A program made the position numbers and the translations under genes. A stretch of DNA of 64,000 bases from LMUY01 sp964244655. Lineage in GTDB: Bacteria; Pseudomonadota; Alphaproteobacteria; Acetobacterales; Acetobacteraceae. The notes under the pieces were generated by a model that was not told where the DNA came from, made no database searches, and saw nothing but the letters and a program-made list of their open reading frames with translations. Location: contig CAXTJU010000004.1 of the NCBI GenBank assembly GCA_964244655.1, positions 20,608 to 84,607 on the forward strand, given 5' to 3'. Shown here in pieces: positions 8,467 through 17,721 of this stretch. Every line of letters begins with the position of its first letter. Positions within the stretch are counted from its first letter, which is position 1.

Positions 8467-9531
8467 ATGAGGATCGTGATCTTCGGCCTCGCCGTCAGCT
8501 CCTCCTGGGGCAACGGCCACGCGGCCCTGTGGCGCGGCCTGATCAACGGCCTGCTGGCGGACGGCCACCCGGTGACGTTCTTCGAGCGCGACCAACCCTA
8601 CTACGCGCAGAACCGCGACCTCGTGGCGCTGCCCGGCGGCGGCGAGCTGGTCCTCTACCCGGACTGGCCCGCGGCCCTTGCCCCCGCCCGCCGCGCCCTG
8701 GCCGGCGCGGACGTGGCCGTCGTCACCTCCTACTGCCCGGACGCGCTGGAGGCCGCGGCCCTGGTCGGCGACGCCGGCGCCGCGCTGTCCTGCTTCTACG
8801 ACCTGGACACGCCCGTGACCCTCGCCCGCCAGGCCGCCGGCGAGTCCATCGGCTACATCGGGCCGGACGGGCTGCGCGGCTACGACCTCGTGCTGAGCTA
8901 CACCGGCGGCGCCGCGCTGGACGCCCTGCGCCACACCTTCGGGGCGCGCCGGGTCGCGCCGCTCTACGGCTCCGTGGACCCGGCGATGCACCATCCCGTC
9001 GCCGGCGCGGCTCCTCGCGCCCTGCTTTCCTATCTCGGCACCTACGCCGAGGACCGGCAGGCGGCGCTGGAGGCGCTGTTCGTGGAACCCGCCCGCCGCC
9101 GCCCCGCCGACCGGTTCGTCATCGGCGGCGCGCAGTACCCGGCGCAGTTCCCCTGGACGGCCAACACCTGGTTCGTGCAGCACCTGCCGCCCGCCCGGCA
9201 CCCGGCGTTTTACTGCTCCTCCCGGCTGACGCTGAACGTGACGCGCGCGGCGATGGCGCGGATGGGCCATTGCCCGTCCGGCCGGCTGTTCGAGGCCGCC
9301 GCCTGCGCCACCCCCATCCTGACCGACAGCTGGGACGGGCTGGAGCAGTTCTTCACCCCGGGCGAGGAAATCCTGGTGGCGCGGAACACGGCGGAGGCCA
9401 TGGCGGCGCTCGACGTGTCGGATGCCGAGCTGGACGCCCTCGCCCGGCGTGCGCGGGAGCGCACGCTGGCCGAGCACACCGCCCAGCGCCGGGCGCGGCA
9501 GATGGTGGCGGCGTTCGAGGATGCGGCCTGA
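8467..9531 (+). CDS. CgeB-like glycosyltransferase
   Basis: GT-B-like protein of the CgeB / Glyco_trans_1_2 type, first gene of a seven-gene overlapping cluster. It starts MRIVIFGLAVSSSWGNGHA, the expected N-terminal Rossmann strand and Gly-rich turn; an in-frame ATG 13 codons earlier (8428) is possible. The C-terminal half carries RLTLNVTRAAMARMGHCPSGRLFEAAACATPILTDSW, here broken into pieces: NVTR near residue 257, SGRLFEAAAC near 271-280 and TPILTDSWDG just after. These form the nucleotide-sugar site in this family. Donor and acceptor are unknown. The stop overlaps the next start by one base (TGATG). Confidence 0.8.
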   Translation: MRIVIFGLAVSSSWGNGHAALWRGLINGLLADGHPVTFFERDQPYYAQNRDLVALPGGGELVLYPDWPAALAPARRALAGADVAVVTSYCPDALEAAALVGDAGAALSCFYDLDTPVTLARQAAGESIGYIGPDGLRGYDLVLSYTGGAALDALRHTFGARRVAPLYGSVDPAMHHPVAGAAPRALLSYLGTYAEDRQAALEALFVEPARRRPADRFVIGGAQYPAQFPWTANTWFVQHLPPARHPAFYCSSRLTLNVTRAAMARMGHCPSGRLFEAAACATPILTDSWDGLEQFFTPGEEILVARNTAEAMAALDVSDAELDALARRARERTLAEHTAQRRARQMVAAFEDAA

Positions 9532-10289
9532 TGTGGGGCATCATCCCCGCCGCTGGCCAGGGCACGCGCATCCAGCCGCTCGCGTTCAGCAAGGAGCTGC
9601 TGCCGATCGGCAGCCGGGTGGACGAGCGCGGCGTCGAGCGGCCCCGCGCGGTCAGCGAGTTCCTGGTCGAGCGCATGGTGCGCGGCGGGGCGGACAAGAT
9701 CTGCTTCGTCATCTCGCCCTGGAAGTCCGACATCCTGCAATACTACGGCGGCAGCCTGGGCGACACCGCCTTCGCCTACGTGGTGCAGAACCACGCCGCC
9801 GGGCTGTGCGACGCGATCTTCCGCGCCCTGCCGCTGGTCGGCCCGGACGAGCCGGTGCTGCTCGGGCTGCCGGACACGGTCTGGTTCCCGGTGGATGCGC
9901 TGGCTGGCCTGCCGGACGGCCGGTTGAGCTTCCTGCTGTTCCCGGTGCGCCAGCCGGAGCTGTTCGACGCGGTGCTGCTGGACGCGGCGGGCCGGGTGAC
10001 GGAGATCGAGGTGAAGGCCGCCGCCCCGCGCTCGCCCTGGATCTGGGGGGCGTTCAAGCTGCCCGGCGCGCTGCTGCACCAATTGCACGCGCTGTGGCTG
10101 CGGCGGGAGCGGCAGGACGAGTTCATCGGCACGCTGGTCAACGCCTATTTGCGCGAGGGCGGCGAGGCCTGGGGCGTGCGGGGTGGCGAGAGCTACGTCG
10201 ACGTCGGCACGCTGCACGGCTACCGCGAGGCGATGCGCGCGCTGGTGGGACCGCACGAAGGCGCACTCTTGCAGAGGACGGAACCGTGA
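9531..10289 (+). CDS. Sugar-phosphate nucleotidylyltransferase (RmlA-like fold)
   Basis: 252 residues. The N-terminal signature PAAGQGTRIQPLAFSKELLP (residues 6-25) is that of glucose-1-phosphate thymidylyl/uridylyltransferases: it binds the NTP and joins it to a sugar 1-phosphate. LGLPDTVWFP provides the metal-binding Asp. VDVGTLHGYREAM near the C-terminus matches the usual GTxxx(Y/F) end. It is shorter than RmlA (about 290) and lacks a clear allosteric segment, so the sugar product cannot be assigned. It is locked between a glycosyltransferase and a methyltransferase by 1- and 4-base overlaps. Confidence 0.85.
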   Translation: MWGIIPAAGQGTRIQPLAFSKELLPIGSRVDERGVERPRAVSEFLVERMVRGGADKICFVISPWKSDILQYYGGSLGDTAFAYVVQNHAAGLCDAIFRALPLVGPDEPVLLGLPDTVWFPVDALAGLPDGRLSFLLFPVRQPELFDAVLLDAAGRVTEIEVKAAAPRSPWIWGAFKLPGALLHQLHALWLRRERQDEFIGTLVNAYLREGGEAWGVRGGESYVDVGTLHGYREAMRALVGPHEGALLQRTEP

Positions 10290-11050
10290 GCATGGATGCA
10301 GGCTGGACGGCGGAGCGGGTGCGGCAGCGGGCGGCCGAACTCGGCCCGTGGTTCCACAACATGGAGCTGAAAGGCGTACCGACCGCGCCGGACCACTTCC
10401 TGGGGGATTTCCCCGCCGTGAAATGGCGCAGCTTCCAGCACGCCGTGCCCGCGGACCTCACGGGCAAGACCGTGCTCGACATCGGCTGCAACGGCGGTTT
10501 CTACTCGCTGGAGATGAAGCGGCGCGGTGCTGCGCGCGTGGTCGGCATCGACTTCGACGCCGACTACCTGGCGCAGGCCCGCTTCGCCGCCGAGGTGGAG
10601 CAGCTCGACATCGAGTTCCGCGAGATGTCGGTGTACGACGTGGCCGCCCTGGGCGAACGGTTCGACGTCGTGTTCTTCATCGGCGTACTGTACCACCTGC
10701 GCCACCCGCTGCTGGCGCTGGACCTGATCCACGCCCACGTCACACGGGATTTGCTGGTGTTCCAGTCCATGCAGCGCGGCAGCCCGGTGATATCAGCGGT
10801 GGCCGAGGACTACTCGTTCTGGGAAGCAGAGCATTTCGACGCTCCCGGCTATCCGAAGCTGCACTTCATCGAGCAGAGCTACGCCCACGACAACACCAAC
10901 TGGTGGGCGCCCAACCGCGCCTGCTCCGCCGCCATGCTGCGCAGCGCCGGCTACGAGATCGAGGCGGCGCCGGAGGAGGAGATGTTCATCTGCCGCCACC
11001 GCGACGGTGGGCAGGCGCCGGCCTATCCCATGCAAGGTCCGCTCGCATGA
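10286..11050 (+). CDS. SAM-dependent methyltransferase of a glycan cluster
   Basis: 254 residues, class I methyltransferase fold with motif I as VLDIGCNGGFYSLEM and the acidic end of beta-2 at VVGIDFD. VVFFIGVLYHLRHPLLALD is the later motif, close to the CmoB / mo5U34 methyltransferase look. The N-terminal GPWFHNMELKGV block and the C-terminal NRACSAAMLRSAG block suggest a specialised family; I recall similar methyltransferases being found with exactly such neighbours, but could not check. The GTG at 10286, with AGAGGA 7 bases upstream, overlaps the previous stop (GTGA). A tRNA role is unlikely in this context. Confidence 0.8.
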   Translation: MSMDAGWTAERVRQRAAELGPWFHNMELKGVPTAPDHFLGDFPAVKWRSFQHAVPADLTGKTVLDIGCNGGFYSLEMKRRGAARVVGIDFDADYLAQARFAAEVEQLDIEFREMSVYDVAALGERFDVVFFIGVLYHLRHPLLALDLIHAHVTRDLLVFQSMQRGSPVISAVAEDYSFWEAEHFDAPGYPKLHFIEQSYAHDNTNWWAPNRACSAAMLRSAGYEIEAAPEEEMFICRHRDGGQAPAYPMQGPLA

Positions 11051-11940
11051 TCGAGGCGGCGATGATCTGGAACGAGCCGAACAACAAGTCCCACTGGGAT
11101 TTGGAAGCCGACCCCGGTTGGGCGATCTTCGCCGAGACGGTGAAGCTGGCGGGCCAGGCCATCGCGTCGGAAGCGCCGGGCCTGCCGCGGGTGCTGGGCG
11201 GCATCTCGCCGATCGACCCCGACTTCATCCGCTGCCTCATCGGCCACGGCGCGCTGGACCACGTGGACGCGGTGGCGGTGCACGGCTTCCCGCTCGACTG
11301 GAACAACTGGCTGATCGACGAGTGGCCGGATAAGATCGCCTCCATCCAGGCCGTGACGGACCTGCCGGTGTGGGTGTCCGAGGTGGGCGTCTCGACCTTC
11401 GGCGCGGAGGAGGTGCAGGAGTTCGGCGTCAGGCGCACCGCCGAGCTGCTGCGCGGCCGGGCGCCGCGCATCCATTGGTACAGCCTGTACGACCTGCCGG
11501 CCGCCTGGCCCGCCACCACCCGGCACCGCGAGGCCGAAGGTTCATCCTACTACCGCCACTTCCACATGGGGCTGTATGACGAGCACGGCCGGGCCAAGCG
11601 CGCCGCCAAGCCGTTCGCGGACTGCACGCCGGAGTTCGGCCTCTGCCAGTGGTTCCACTTCGAGGACCCCCGGCTGGACGACGCGGTGGCCAAGATGCGC
11701 GACCTCGGCGTCACCTACCTGCGCACCGGGCTGAGCTGGGCCGACTTCGACCGGCCGAACGCGCTCGACTGGTTCGACCGGCAGATGCGCGCGCTGGAGG
11801 AGTTCGCCGTCACCGTTACCTTCTGCTTCACGCCAGAGGACAAGGGCACCTGGCCGCACTACACCGCGCCGCCGAAAGACCCGGCCGAGTTCGCCGAGTT
11901 CTGCGCGGCGATGCTGCGGCGCTATGCCGTCCGCGGCTGA
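11047..11940 (+). CDS. Glycoside hydrolase clan A-like protein, apparently circularly permuted
   Basis: 297 residues resembling a GH39 / beta-xylosidase-type TIM barrel in the wrong order. Residues 6-14 hold IWNEPNNKS, the strand-4 motif with acid/base Glu10; VAVHGFPLDW (76-85) and VWVSEVGVSTF (108-118, nucleophile Glu112) follow, and GLYDEHGRAK (175-184) looks like a normal barrel end. Then residues 197-297 supply what is normally the start of a barrel: FGLCQWFHFED, LGVTYLRTGLSW, VTVTFCFTPED and EFAEFCAAMLRRY, stopping where strand 4 would begin. The ATG overlaps the previous stop (ATGA). No signal peptide, so it acts in the cytoplasm, perhaps as a transglycosylase or a trimming enzyme. Confidence 0.8.
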   Translation: MIEAAMIWNEPNNKSHWDLEADPGWAIFAETVKLAGQAIASEAPGLPRVLGGISPIDPDFIRCLIGHGALDHVDAVAVHGFPLDWNNWLIDEWPDKIASIQAVTDLPVWVSEVGVSTFGAEEVQEFGVRRTAELLRGRAPRIHWYSLYDLPAAWPATTRHREAEGSSYYRHFHMGLYDEHGRAKRAAKPFADCTPEFGLCQWFHFEDPRLDDAVAKMRDLGVTYLRTGLSWADFDRPNALDWFDRQMRALEEFAVTVTFCFTPEDKGTWPHYTAPPKDPAEFAEFCAAMLRRYAVRG

Positions 11941-12739
11941 CCTGCTACGCCGCCTGGCCGCGCGCGAGCCGATCGAGCAAGCGGTGGCCCTGGTCGCCGC
12001 GCACCCGGACGACGAGACCATCGGCGCGGGCGCGGTGCTGCCGCTGTTCCGTCGCCTGCTGCTGGTGCACGTGACGGACGGCGCGCCGCGGAACGGGGCC
12101 GATGCCGCGGCGCACGGCTTCACCGACGTTCCCAGCTACGCCGCCGCGCGGCGGACCGAACTGGCGGCGGCGCTGCACGTGGCCGGCGTCGCCCCGACCT
12201 GCGCGGAATTAGCCGCGCCGGACCAGGGCGCATCCAGCCGCTTGCCCGAGTTAACGGAAGCGCTGCGGGCGTTGCTGGTGCAGCATGGCATCGAGATAGT
12301 ACTGACGCATCCGTATGAGGGTGGCCACCCGGATCACGACGCCGCCGCCTTCATCACGTCGCAAGCTGCAACGGACCTCACGCGGCTGGAGTTCGCCAGT
12401 TACCACGCGGGCACGGGCGGCCTGATCACCGGGCACTTTCTCGCTGCTCCCTCTCCCGCGCTTGCGGGAGAGGGCCGGGGTGAGGGCGCTTTGCAACGCC
12501 ATGAAGTGGCCGTGACGCTCACATCCGCGGAACAGGCCCGCAAGCGCGCGATGCTCGACTGCTTCATCTCGCAACGCGCGACGCTCGCCCCATTCGGCAC
12601 GGCCTTCGAACGGTTCCGCCCAGCGCCGAGCTACGACTTCACCCAGCCGCCCCATGCCGGGCCGCTGCATTACGAGCGCTACGAGTGGGGCATGACCGGC
12701 GCACGCTGGCGCAGCCTGGCCGCGCGCGCGATGTGCTGA
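11924..12739 (+). CDS. PIG-L family N-deacetylase
   Basis: Zinc-dependent deacetylase of the LmbE / MshB / PIG-L fold, which removes acetyl from N-acetylglucosamine-type residues. 271 residues. The metal and catalytic motif AAHPDDETIGAG is near residue 26, and the distal histidine motif HPYEGGHPDHDA near residue 126. Residues about 176-188 (APSPALAGEGRGEG) are encoded by a CCCTCTCCC-type repeat lying in frame, presumably in a surface loop. The start lies inside the end of the glycosidase-like gene (17-base overlap), and the end overlaps the next gene by 7 bases. Confidence 0.85.
   Translation: MPSAADLLRRLAAREPIEQAVALVAAHPDDETIGAGAVLPLFRRLLLVHVTDGAPRNGADAAAHGFTDVPSYAAARRTELAAALHVAGVAPTCAELAAPDQGASSRLPELTEALRALLVQHGIEIVLTHPYEGGHPDHDAAAFITSQAATDLTRLEFASYHAGTGGLITGHFLAAPSPALAGEGRGEGALQRHEVAVTLTSAEQARKRAMLDCFISQRATLAPFGTAFERFRPAPSYDFTQPPHAGPLHYERYEWGMTGARWRSLAARAMC
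12449..12486 (+). repeat. CCCTCTCCC hairpin element inside the PIG-L gene
   Basis: CCCTCTCCCGC (12449-12459) and GCGGGAGAGGG (12464-12474) form a perfect 11-bp stem, followed by CCGGGGTGAGGG. The same REP-like element is found between genes at 38389, 63093 and 63172. Here it is in frame within a coding sequence. Confidence 0.85.
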
Positions 12740-13770
12740 CGGTGCTGAGCGTCGCCTACCCGCTGGCGCCCGTGGGGCCGGACGCGGTCGGCGGGGCGGA
12801 GCAGGTGCTGTCCGCCATCGACCGCGCCCTGACGGCGGCAGGCCACCGCTCCGTCGTGGTCGCGTGCGAAGGCTCGCAGGTTGCGGGCGAGCTGGCCGCC
12901 ATTCCCGCCATGCCGCCGCCGTTCGACCCGGCGGCGCACGCGCGGGCGCAATCCGCCATCCGCCGCGCCATGGCGCCCTGGCTCGGCCGCGCCGACATGG
13001 TGCACCTGCACGGCCTGGATTTCGACGCCTACCTGCCGCCGCCGGGTCCGCCGGTGCTGGCCACGCTGCATCTGCCGCCGCCGTGGTATGCACCGGCCGC
13101 GCTGTCCCCGGCGCGGCCGCGCACCTGGCTGCATTGCGTGTCGGCCTCGCAGCACCGCGCGTTGCAGGCGCTGCCGCACACGCCGCACCTGCTGCCGCCG
13201 ATCGGCAACGGCGTGGATGTCGCGGCGCTCGCCGCCGTCCGGCACGGCCGCCGCAACTATGCGATCACCCTGGGGCGCATCTGTCCGGAGAAGGGCCAGC
13301 ACGTGGCCTTGGGCGCGGCGCACCGCGCCGGCATCGGCTTGCTGATCGGCGGCGTGACGTTCCCCTACCCGGCGCACCAGGCTTATTTCGCCGAGCAGGT
13401 GTCGCCGTTGCTCGATGCGCGCCGCCGCCACCTCGGCGCCCTTGGCTTCACGCGCAAGCGCCGCTTGCTGGCCGGGGCGCGCTGCCTGCTGGCGCCGAGC
13501 ACCGCGCCGGAAACCAGCTCCCTCGTCGCCATGGAAGCGATGTCCGCCGGCACGCCGGTGATCGCCTTTCCCTCCGGCGCGCTGGCCGAATTGGTCGAAC
13601 ACGGACGCACCGGGTTCCTGGTGCGCACGGTGGCGGAGATGGCGGATGCGATTCGCGAGGCGGGATCGATCGAGGCCGAAACCTGCCGCGCCGTGGCGCG
13701 CGAGCGCTTCACGGCCGCACGCATGACCGCGCAGTACATGCAGGCCTACCAACGGCTCGCCACGGCATGA
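12733..13770 (+). CDS. GT4-type glycosyltransferase
   Basis: 345 residues from a GTG at 12733 (another GTG at 12742 is possible), GT-B fold. The N-terminus reads LSVAYPLAPVGPDAVGGAEQ, the loop that binds the acceptor in GT4 enzymes. The C-terminal half has AITLGRICPEKGQHVAL and the donor-sugar motif ETSSLVAMEAMSAGTPVIAF followed by GALAELVEHGRTGFLV, close to the classical EX7E arrangement. Cytoplasmic or membrane-peripheral. It overlaps PIG-L by 7 bases and the next gene by 4 (ATGA). Substrates unknown; the deacetylase just upstream suggests a glucosamine-like sugar in the same product. Confidence 0.88.
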   Translation: MLTVLSVAYPLAPVGPDAVGGAEQVLSAIDRALTAAGHRSVVVACEGSQVAGELAAIPAMPPPFDPAAHARAQSAIRRAMAPWLGRADMVHLHGLDFDAYLPPPGPPVLATLHLPPPWYAPAALSPARPRTWLHCVSASQHRALQALPHTPHLLPPIGNGVDVAALAAVRHGRRNYAITLGRICPEKGQHVALGAAHRAGIGLLIGGVTFPYPAHQAYFAEQVSPLLDARRRHLGALGFTRKRRLLAGARCLLAPSTAPETSSLVAMEAMSAGTPVIAFPSGALAELVEHGRTGFLVRTVAEMADAIREAGSIEAETCRAVARERFTAARMTAQYMQAYQRLATA

Positions 13771-14738
13771 TCGCGGCCCTCATCGAGAGCGAGTCCGGCT
13801 TTCGCGCGTTGCTTCCCGAATGGGATGCGCTGTGGCGTCGCGCCGGCCGGCCGCCGTTCCAGTCGCCCGCCTGGCAACTGCCATGGTGGGGCGCCTTCGG
13901 CACCGGCCAGCTGCGCGTGGCGACCCTGCGCGTGGATGGGGCGCTCGTTGGCATGCTGCCGCTCTACGCGCTGCACGAGGGAACGGAGCGCAAGTTACTG
14001 CCGGTCGGCGTGGGACTCAGCGACCACTGCGACGCGCTGCTCGACCCTGGCTTGCCTGCAACGGCCAGCGACGCGCTGCTGCGAACGGCGCTGGCGGATG
14101 CGGCCGGCATCACTTCCTGCGCGCTGCCCGATTTGCCGCCTGAGTCCGCGCTGCGCCAGGCCGCCTGTCCGCCCGGCTGGCGCGAGGCCGCGATGCCGCA
14201 GACGCCCTGCCCCGTGCTGACGCTGGACGGCGCGCCGCTGCCCGCCGGCGTGCTGCGCAACCTCCGCCAGTCGCGGCACCGAGCGGAGCGGCGCGGCGGG
14301 TGGCACGCCGCGGTGGCGACGGCCGCGCAAGCGCCGCAAGCGTGGCAAGCCCTGGTGCAGATGCACCAGCATCGCTGGACAGCCCTGGGCGAAGCTGGCG
14401 TGCTGTCCGACCCGGCCGTGCTCGCGTTCCACGCCGCCGCGGTGCCGGAGCTGGCCGCATCCGGCATCCTGCGCTTGCAGGTGCTGCATGTCGGCGGACG
14501 CCTCTGCGCCGTCTATCACACCATGACAGCACCCAGCCGCCTGCTGTTCTACCTCAGCGGATTTGCAGCGGCAGAATCGTTCGTCAGTCCCGGAACTTTG
14601 CTGCTCGGCCACATCGTGGAGCAGGCCGCACGCGACGGCGTGCGCGAGTTGCATTTCCTGCGCGGGCGCGAAAGCTACAAATACGCCTGGGGCGCGAAGG
14701 ACCGCATGAACGTTGGGCGCCTGCTCCTCCCCGCCTGA
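13767..14738 (+). CDS. CelD/FemAB-like GNAT acyltransferase
   Basis: 323 residues of the BcsL/CelD, Acetyltransf_6 type. The N-terminal domain (WDALWRRAGRPPFQSPAWQL, then VATLRVDGALVGMLPLY) and the C-terminal GNAT domain (LHVGGRLCAVYHTM, FYLSGFAAAES, SPGTLLLGHIVEQAARDG, HFLRGRESYKYAWG) match the family in order. Such enzymes are found in polysaccharide clusters and probably acylate an amino sugar; with a PIG-L deacetylase in the same operon, replacing acetyl by another acyl group is a reasonable guess. Last gene of the cluster; an AT-rich gap follows. Confidence 0.85.
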   Translation: MIAALIESESGFRALLPEWDALWRRAGRPPFQSPAWQLPWWGAFGTGQLRVATLRVDGALVGMLPLYALHEGTERKLLPVGVGLSDHCDALLDPGLPATASDALLRTALADAAGITSCALPDLPPESALRQAACPPGWREAAMPQTPCPVLTLDGAPLPAGVLRNLRQSRHRAERRGGWHAAVATAAQAPQAWQALVQMHQHRWTALGEAGVLSDPAVLAFHAAAVPELAASGILRLQVLHVGGRLCAVYHTMTAPSRLLFYLSGFAAAESFVSPGTLLLGHIVEQAARDGVRELHFLRGRESYKYAWGAKDRMNVGRLLLPA

Positions 14739-14882
14739 GTTCGCTCGGCGCATGCAGGCTGCCCCTAATTATTCCGATACCGCCGCGAGCAGTCGCCTCC
14801 TATCAACAAAAATTAGTTCTTCGTTGCAGCACAAGCACTATATATGCGACTCGACCAACGACTCACCGGAATCGGAAACCAC

Positions 14883-15272
14883 ATGCTCAAAGCAGAAACT
14901 ACGGCAGTCCGTGCGCCCCGCGGCACGAAGCCCGTCAGCCAGGCCTTCTTCACCGCGCTGGAATCCATTCCCGAAGCCTCGCGCTCCGCCGTGGCGAAGG
15001 CGGCGCAAGTGATGATCCGGGACGAACTCAAGACCCGGCGTGAGAAGCTGAAGATGGCCGCGGCCAAGGAGAAAGCCCGCCAGCCGGTCGCGGCGAAGGC
15101 GACGGCCGCGAAGCCGGCCGCCTCGAAGGCGTCCCCCGCCAAGCCTGCGGCCAAGAAGCGCGCCGCTCCGAAGCGCCCCGCCGAAGTCGCCGCGCCGGAA
15201 ATGGCCGAAGAGACGTCGGAGCCTGAGCCGAAGCGCCGCGGGCGCAAATCGTCCGCGGCCTCCGCTAGCTGA
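14883..15272 (+). CDS. Lysine/alanine-rich histone H1-like protein
   Basis: 129 residues from the ATG at 14883 (another in frame at 14844). Residues 1-60 form a helical N-terminal part around QAFFTALESIPEASRSAVAK. The rest is a low-complexity tail of AAKP, KPAAK and KAS units like histone H1, AlgP or PhaF tails, ending in the basic KRRGRKSSAAS. Probably a nucleoid- or granule-associated DNA-binding protein. The upstream gap 14739-14882 is much more AT-rich than its surroundings and includes CTATATAT, a likely promoter. Function not established. Confidence 0.65.
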   Translation: MLKAETTAVRAPRGTKPVSQAFFTALESIPEASRSAVAKAAQVMIRDELKTRREKLKMAAAKEKARQPVAAKATAAKPAASKASPAKPAAKKRAAPKRPAEVAAPEMAEETSEPEPKRRGRKSSAASAS

Positions 15273-15303
15273 CGCCGTATCGCCGCCGGCGCCCGTCATC
15301 CCG

Positions 15304-16641
15304 TCAGGCGCTGGCGGCACTTTCCGTCGCGGCGTTGCTGCGGCCGATCCCGCTGTAGCGCAGCCCGGCTTCGCGCATCGCCGCCGGGTCGAAGACGTTG
15401 CGCAAGTCCACCACCACGCCATCCTTCAGCAAGGCCGCAAGCCGCTCGGGCGCGATGGCGCGGAACTCGTTCCACTCCGTCACCAGCACCATGGCGTGTG
15501 CGCCGTTGAGCGCGTCGGCAGCATCGCGGCAGAACACCACCGCGTCCGGCAGCAACGGGCGCGCCTGCTCCATGCCTTCGGGATCGAACGCGCGGATGGT
15601 CGCACCTTTCTCCATCAGGCGGTGCACGATCGGCAGGCTGGGCGCATCGCGCATGTCGTCCGTCTCGGGCTTGAACGTCAGCCCCAGCACCGCGATCGTC
15701 TTGCCGCGCACGCTGCCGCCGCACGCGGCGATCACCCTTGCCGCCATCGCCGCCTTGCGCGCCTCGTTCACCGCCACCGTCGCTTCCACCAGGCGGGACG
15801 GCGCGCCCCAATCCTGCGCGATCCGCATCAGCGCCAGCGTGTCCTTGGGAAAGCACGAGCCGCCATAGCCCGGGCCGGGATGCAGGAACTTGCGGCCGAT
15901 CCGCCCGTCCAGCCCGATGCCGCGCGCCACGTCGTGCACGTCCGCGCCGACCTTCTCGCAGAGGTCGGCCATCTCGTTGATGAACGTCACCTTCATTGCC
16001 AGGAACGAGTTGGCCGCGTACTTGGTCAGCTCCGCCGTTTCCAGCGCGGTGAACAGGATCGGCGCCTCGATCAGGTACAGCGGACGGTATAGCCGCCGCA
16101 GCACCTCGCGCGCCCGCTCGCTGTCGGTGCCGATCACCACGCGGTCCGGCCGCATGAAGTCCCCGATGGCGCTGCCTTCGCGCAGGAACTCGGGGTTGCT
16201 GGCGACGTCGAACTCCGCGTGCGGCGCGGCCTGCGCCATGATGGCGGCGATGCTGCGGCCCGTGCCCACCGGCACCGTGCTCTTGGTGATGACCACCGCG
16301 TAGCCGGTCAGCGCGCGCGCCACTTGCTCCGCCGCGGCGTTGACGTAGCTGACATCCGCATGGCCGTCGCCGCGCCGGGTCGGCGTGCCGACGGCGATGA
16401 ACACCGCCTCCACGCCCGCCACCGCGGCCGCGAGATCGCCGGTGAAGCTCAGCCGGCCGGCCGCGGTGTTCTCGTGCACCAGGCGGTCCAGCCCGGGCTC
16501 ATAGATCGGCATGACGCCGTCGAGCAGCAGCGCGAGCTTGGCGGCGTCGCGCTCCACCACGCACACCTCCACGCCGAGGTCGGCGAAGCACGCCCCGGAC
16601 ACGAGGCCAACGTAGCCGCCGCCGATCATCGCGATCTTCAT
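15304..16641 (-). CDS. UDP-glucose 6-dehydrogenase
   Basis: Oxidises UDP-glucose to UDP-glucuronate with 2 NAD+. 445 residues, usual length. The N-terminal Rossmann motif is MIGGGYVGLVSGACFADLG; then NPEFLREGSAIGDF, and GPGYGGSCFPKDTLAL with the catalytic Cys near residue 260; the C-terminal UDP-binding domain holds GLTFKPETDDMRDAPSL. GDP-mannose dehydrogenases share the fold, but the neighbouring UDP-xylose synthase, which consumes UDP-glucuronate, favours UDP-glucose. It lies 25 bases downstream of that gene, in one operon. Confidence 0.93.
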   Translation of the reverse strand: MKIAMIGGGYVGLVSGACFADLGVEVCVVERDAAKLALLLDGVMPIYEPGLDRLVHENTAAGRLSFTGDLAAAVAGVEAVFIAVGTPTRRGDGHADVSYVNAAAEQVARALTGYAVVITKSTVPVGTGRSIAAIMAQAAPHAEFDVASNPEFLREGSAIGDFMRPDRVVIGTDSERAREVLRRLYRPLYLIEAPILFTALETAELTKYAANSFLAMKVTFINEMADLCEKVGADVHDVARGIGLDGRIGRKFLHPGPGYGGSCFPKDTLALMRIAQDWGAPSRLVEATVAVNEARKAAMAARVIAACGGSVRGKTIAVLGLTFKPETDDMRDAPSLPIVHRLMEKGATIRAFDPEGMEQARPLLPDAVVFCRDAADALNGAHAMVLVTEWNEFRAIAPERLAALLKDGVVVDLRNVFDPAAMREAGLRYSGIGRSNAATESAASA

Positions 16642-16666
16642 GGGATAATCCTATGCTGGAAAGCCG

Positions 16667-17650
<984 letters not shown>

Positions 17651-17670
17651 GCTTTGGCTCACTTGCTATA

Positions 17671-17684
17671 AAGACTATTGTCTT
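17671..17684. promoter_or_regulatory. Inverted repeat in the AT-rich divergent promoter region
   Basis: AAGAC (17671-17675) and GTCTT (17680-17684) flank TATT in the only AT-rich part of the 71-base gap between the UDP-xylose synthase gene (leftward) and hrpB (rightward). The gap must hold promoters for both. The repeat may be an operator; no known regulator site is recognised. Confidence 0.3.
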
Positions 17685-17721
17685 AGAAGAAGCTTACCAT
17701 CGCATCAATGCCGACGCCTCA

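Noticed and set aside
11047..11940. Glycosidase gene as simple truncation by loss of its N-terminal half
   Set aside because: The missing strands 1-3 seem to be present at the C-terminus, and both gene ends overlap neighbours tightly, so the length is probably native.
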